Shown here piece after piece: positions 6,073 through 6,913 of a stretch of 6,913 nucleotides of DNA. The number at the start of each line of letters is the position of its first letter. Positions within the stretch are counted from its first letter, which is position 1. The notes under the pieces were generated by a model. That model searched no databases, was not told where the DNA came from, and was given only the letters and a program-made list of their open reading frames with translations. The position numbers and the translations under genes were made by a program. This stretch comes from Helicobacteraceae bacterium (GTDB lineage Bacteria; Campylobacterota; Campylobacteria; Campylobacterales; Sulfurimonadaceae): assembly GCA_030642185.1 (NCBI GenBank), contig DAOWOG010000063.1:1-6913 (forward strand), read 5' to 3'.

Positions 6073-6913
6073 ATGGAATCATTAAGCAAGATCAATTCCC
6101 GTTATCCGGCACATCAGAATCTTTTCGAATCGTTTGCGAAGGTTCAGCACAATCCTCTATTCTTCCTTAGTACCAATGAAGAACTTTTAGGGTGTAATGA
6201 GCAGGCGCTTGAAGCACTTGGTCATCAATCTTTTGAAGCGCTTGAACGCGCATGTTCAGGGAAAATTTCATCACTGTTCATAGAGGCAAAAGGTTTTTTC
6301 CAGCCTGCCGGTGAACACTGGATGATCCCGTTAGGCGAGGGAAGACCGCTGGTACTGCTTAAAGAAAAAAACAGACATCCTGTTCCTTACCGTATGAAAA
6401 TCCAATCTGTTTCGATCGACGATACAAAGTTTTTTTTACTCTTGCTGCAAAATTCGGAAGCGGTTGAAAAAGCCAAAAGAGCCCAGAACTATTTTGAGTC
6501 ATTCAAAGAGCAGTTTTTGACGAATATCTCCCATGAATTTCGTACTCCAATGAACTCTATTATCGGCTTTTCGGGACTTTTAGAGCAATCAGGATTAGAT
6601 GTTCTGCAAGATGAATATGTTCATCATATACAAAGCAGTGCTGCATCAATGCTGGAGAATGTTGAAAATCTGCTGGAACTGATGCAGGTTGAAAGCAGTG
6701 CAGTCAAATTAAACCAGGAACCGTTTAAAACGTATGAAGTTTATGAATCATTTGCGGGAACTTTCTCGGAGTTGGCGAAAAACAGAGGGATTTCACTCTT
6801 CTTTATGATCGATCCGAATCTACCGGCAAGAATGCTGGGTGATATCGATAAGATAAAACGGGTACTGCGAAACCTGATCTCCAATGCATTGAAGTTTACT
6901 TCCAAGGGCGGAC
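6073..6913 (+). CDS. Second PAS-type sensor histidine kinase, N-terminal part (3' end outside window)
   Basis: The open frame runs 280 codons from the ATG at 6073 to the window edge. It begins 9 bp after the first kinase stops, with AGG at 6062-6064 as a modest ribosome site, so the two form an operon. No membrane segment is present. Residues about 20-128 look like a PAS domain (PLFFLSTNEELLGCNEQALEAL). HisKA follows with His154 in NISHEFRTPMNS, and the N-box of the ATPase begins at VLRNLISNALKFT (264-276) just before the edge. The HisKA region matches the first kinase closely around the His (15 of 20 residues by eye), and both share an IDPxLP segment ahead of the N-box, so they are paralogues. 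Whether this one also carries receiver or HPt domains cannot be seen. A possible earlier ATG at 6068 is closed within a few codons in its frame and is not the start. Confidence 0.92.
   Translation, partial: MESLSKINSRYPAHQNLFESFAKVQHNPLFFLSTNEELLGCNEQALEALGHQSFEALERACSGKISSLFIEAKGFFQPAGEHWMIPLGEGRPLVLLKEKNRHPVPYRMKIQSVSIDDTKFFLLLLQNSEAVEKAKRAQNYFESFKEQFLTNISHEFRTPMNSIIGFSGLLEQSGLDVLQDEYVHHIQSSAASMLENVENLLELMQVESSAVKLNQEPFKTYEVYESFAGTFSELAKNRGISLFFMIDPNLPARMLGDIDKIKRVLRNLISNALKFTSKGG

Overview
The window looks like chromosomal DNA from a Campylobacterota-type bacterium, of the free-living sulfur/hydrogen-oxidising kind (Sulfurimonas, Sulfurovum or Sulfuricurvum-like). This rests on moderately AT-rich coding sequence, AT-rich spacers with extended -10 style promoters, GGAG-type ribosome sites, and the style of the M23 peptidase and the soluble hybrid kinases. 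The assignment is an inference; no marker gene here fixes the genus. There are no RNA genes, insertion sequences, CRISPR arrays or phage genes.

Left part (1-3232, all + strand): the C-terminal end of an M23 zinc metallopeptidase (cell-wall endopeptidase type); an unassigned exported protein of about 267 aa with a C-terminal Phe, probably an outer-membrane beta-barrel, which seems to start at a rare ATT codon; and a large exported protein of about 709 aa of unknown function with two Lys/Glu/Gln-rich helical segments and a cysteine-bearing C-terminal domain. All three concern the cell envelope. The large gene is visibly more AT-rich than its neighbours.

Middle (3287-4113): nth (endonuclease III, base-excision repair) lies on the - strand and converges on the large gene across a 54-bp spacer with an odd purine-rich tract. 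A 179-bp divergent spacer separates nth from the kinases and holds a likely promoter in each direction.

Right part (4114-6913, + strand): two consecutive genes for related cytoplasmic PAS-type sensor histidine kinases, 9 bp apart and surely co-transcribed. The first is complete (PAS-like, HisKA, HATPase, a receiver-like domain that has lost its phospho-Asp, then an intact receiver). The second runs off the window within the ATPase domain. Neither has a membrane segment, so both should sense an internal signal. This tandem paralogous pair is the best lead in the window; it looks like a signalling module whose other parts lie downstream. I do not see evidence for a wholly new type of system within these bases.
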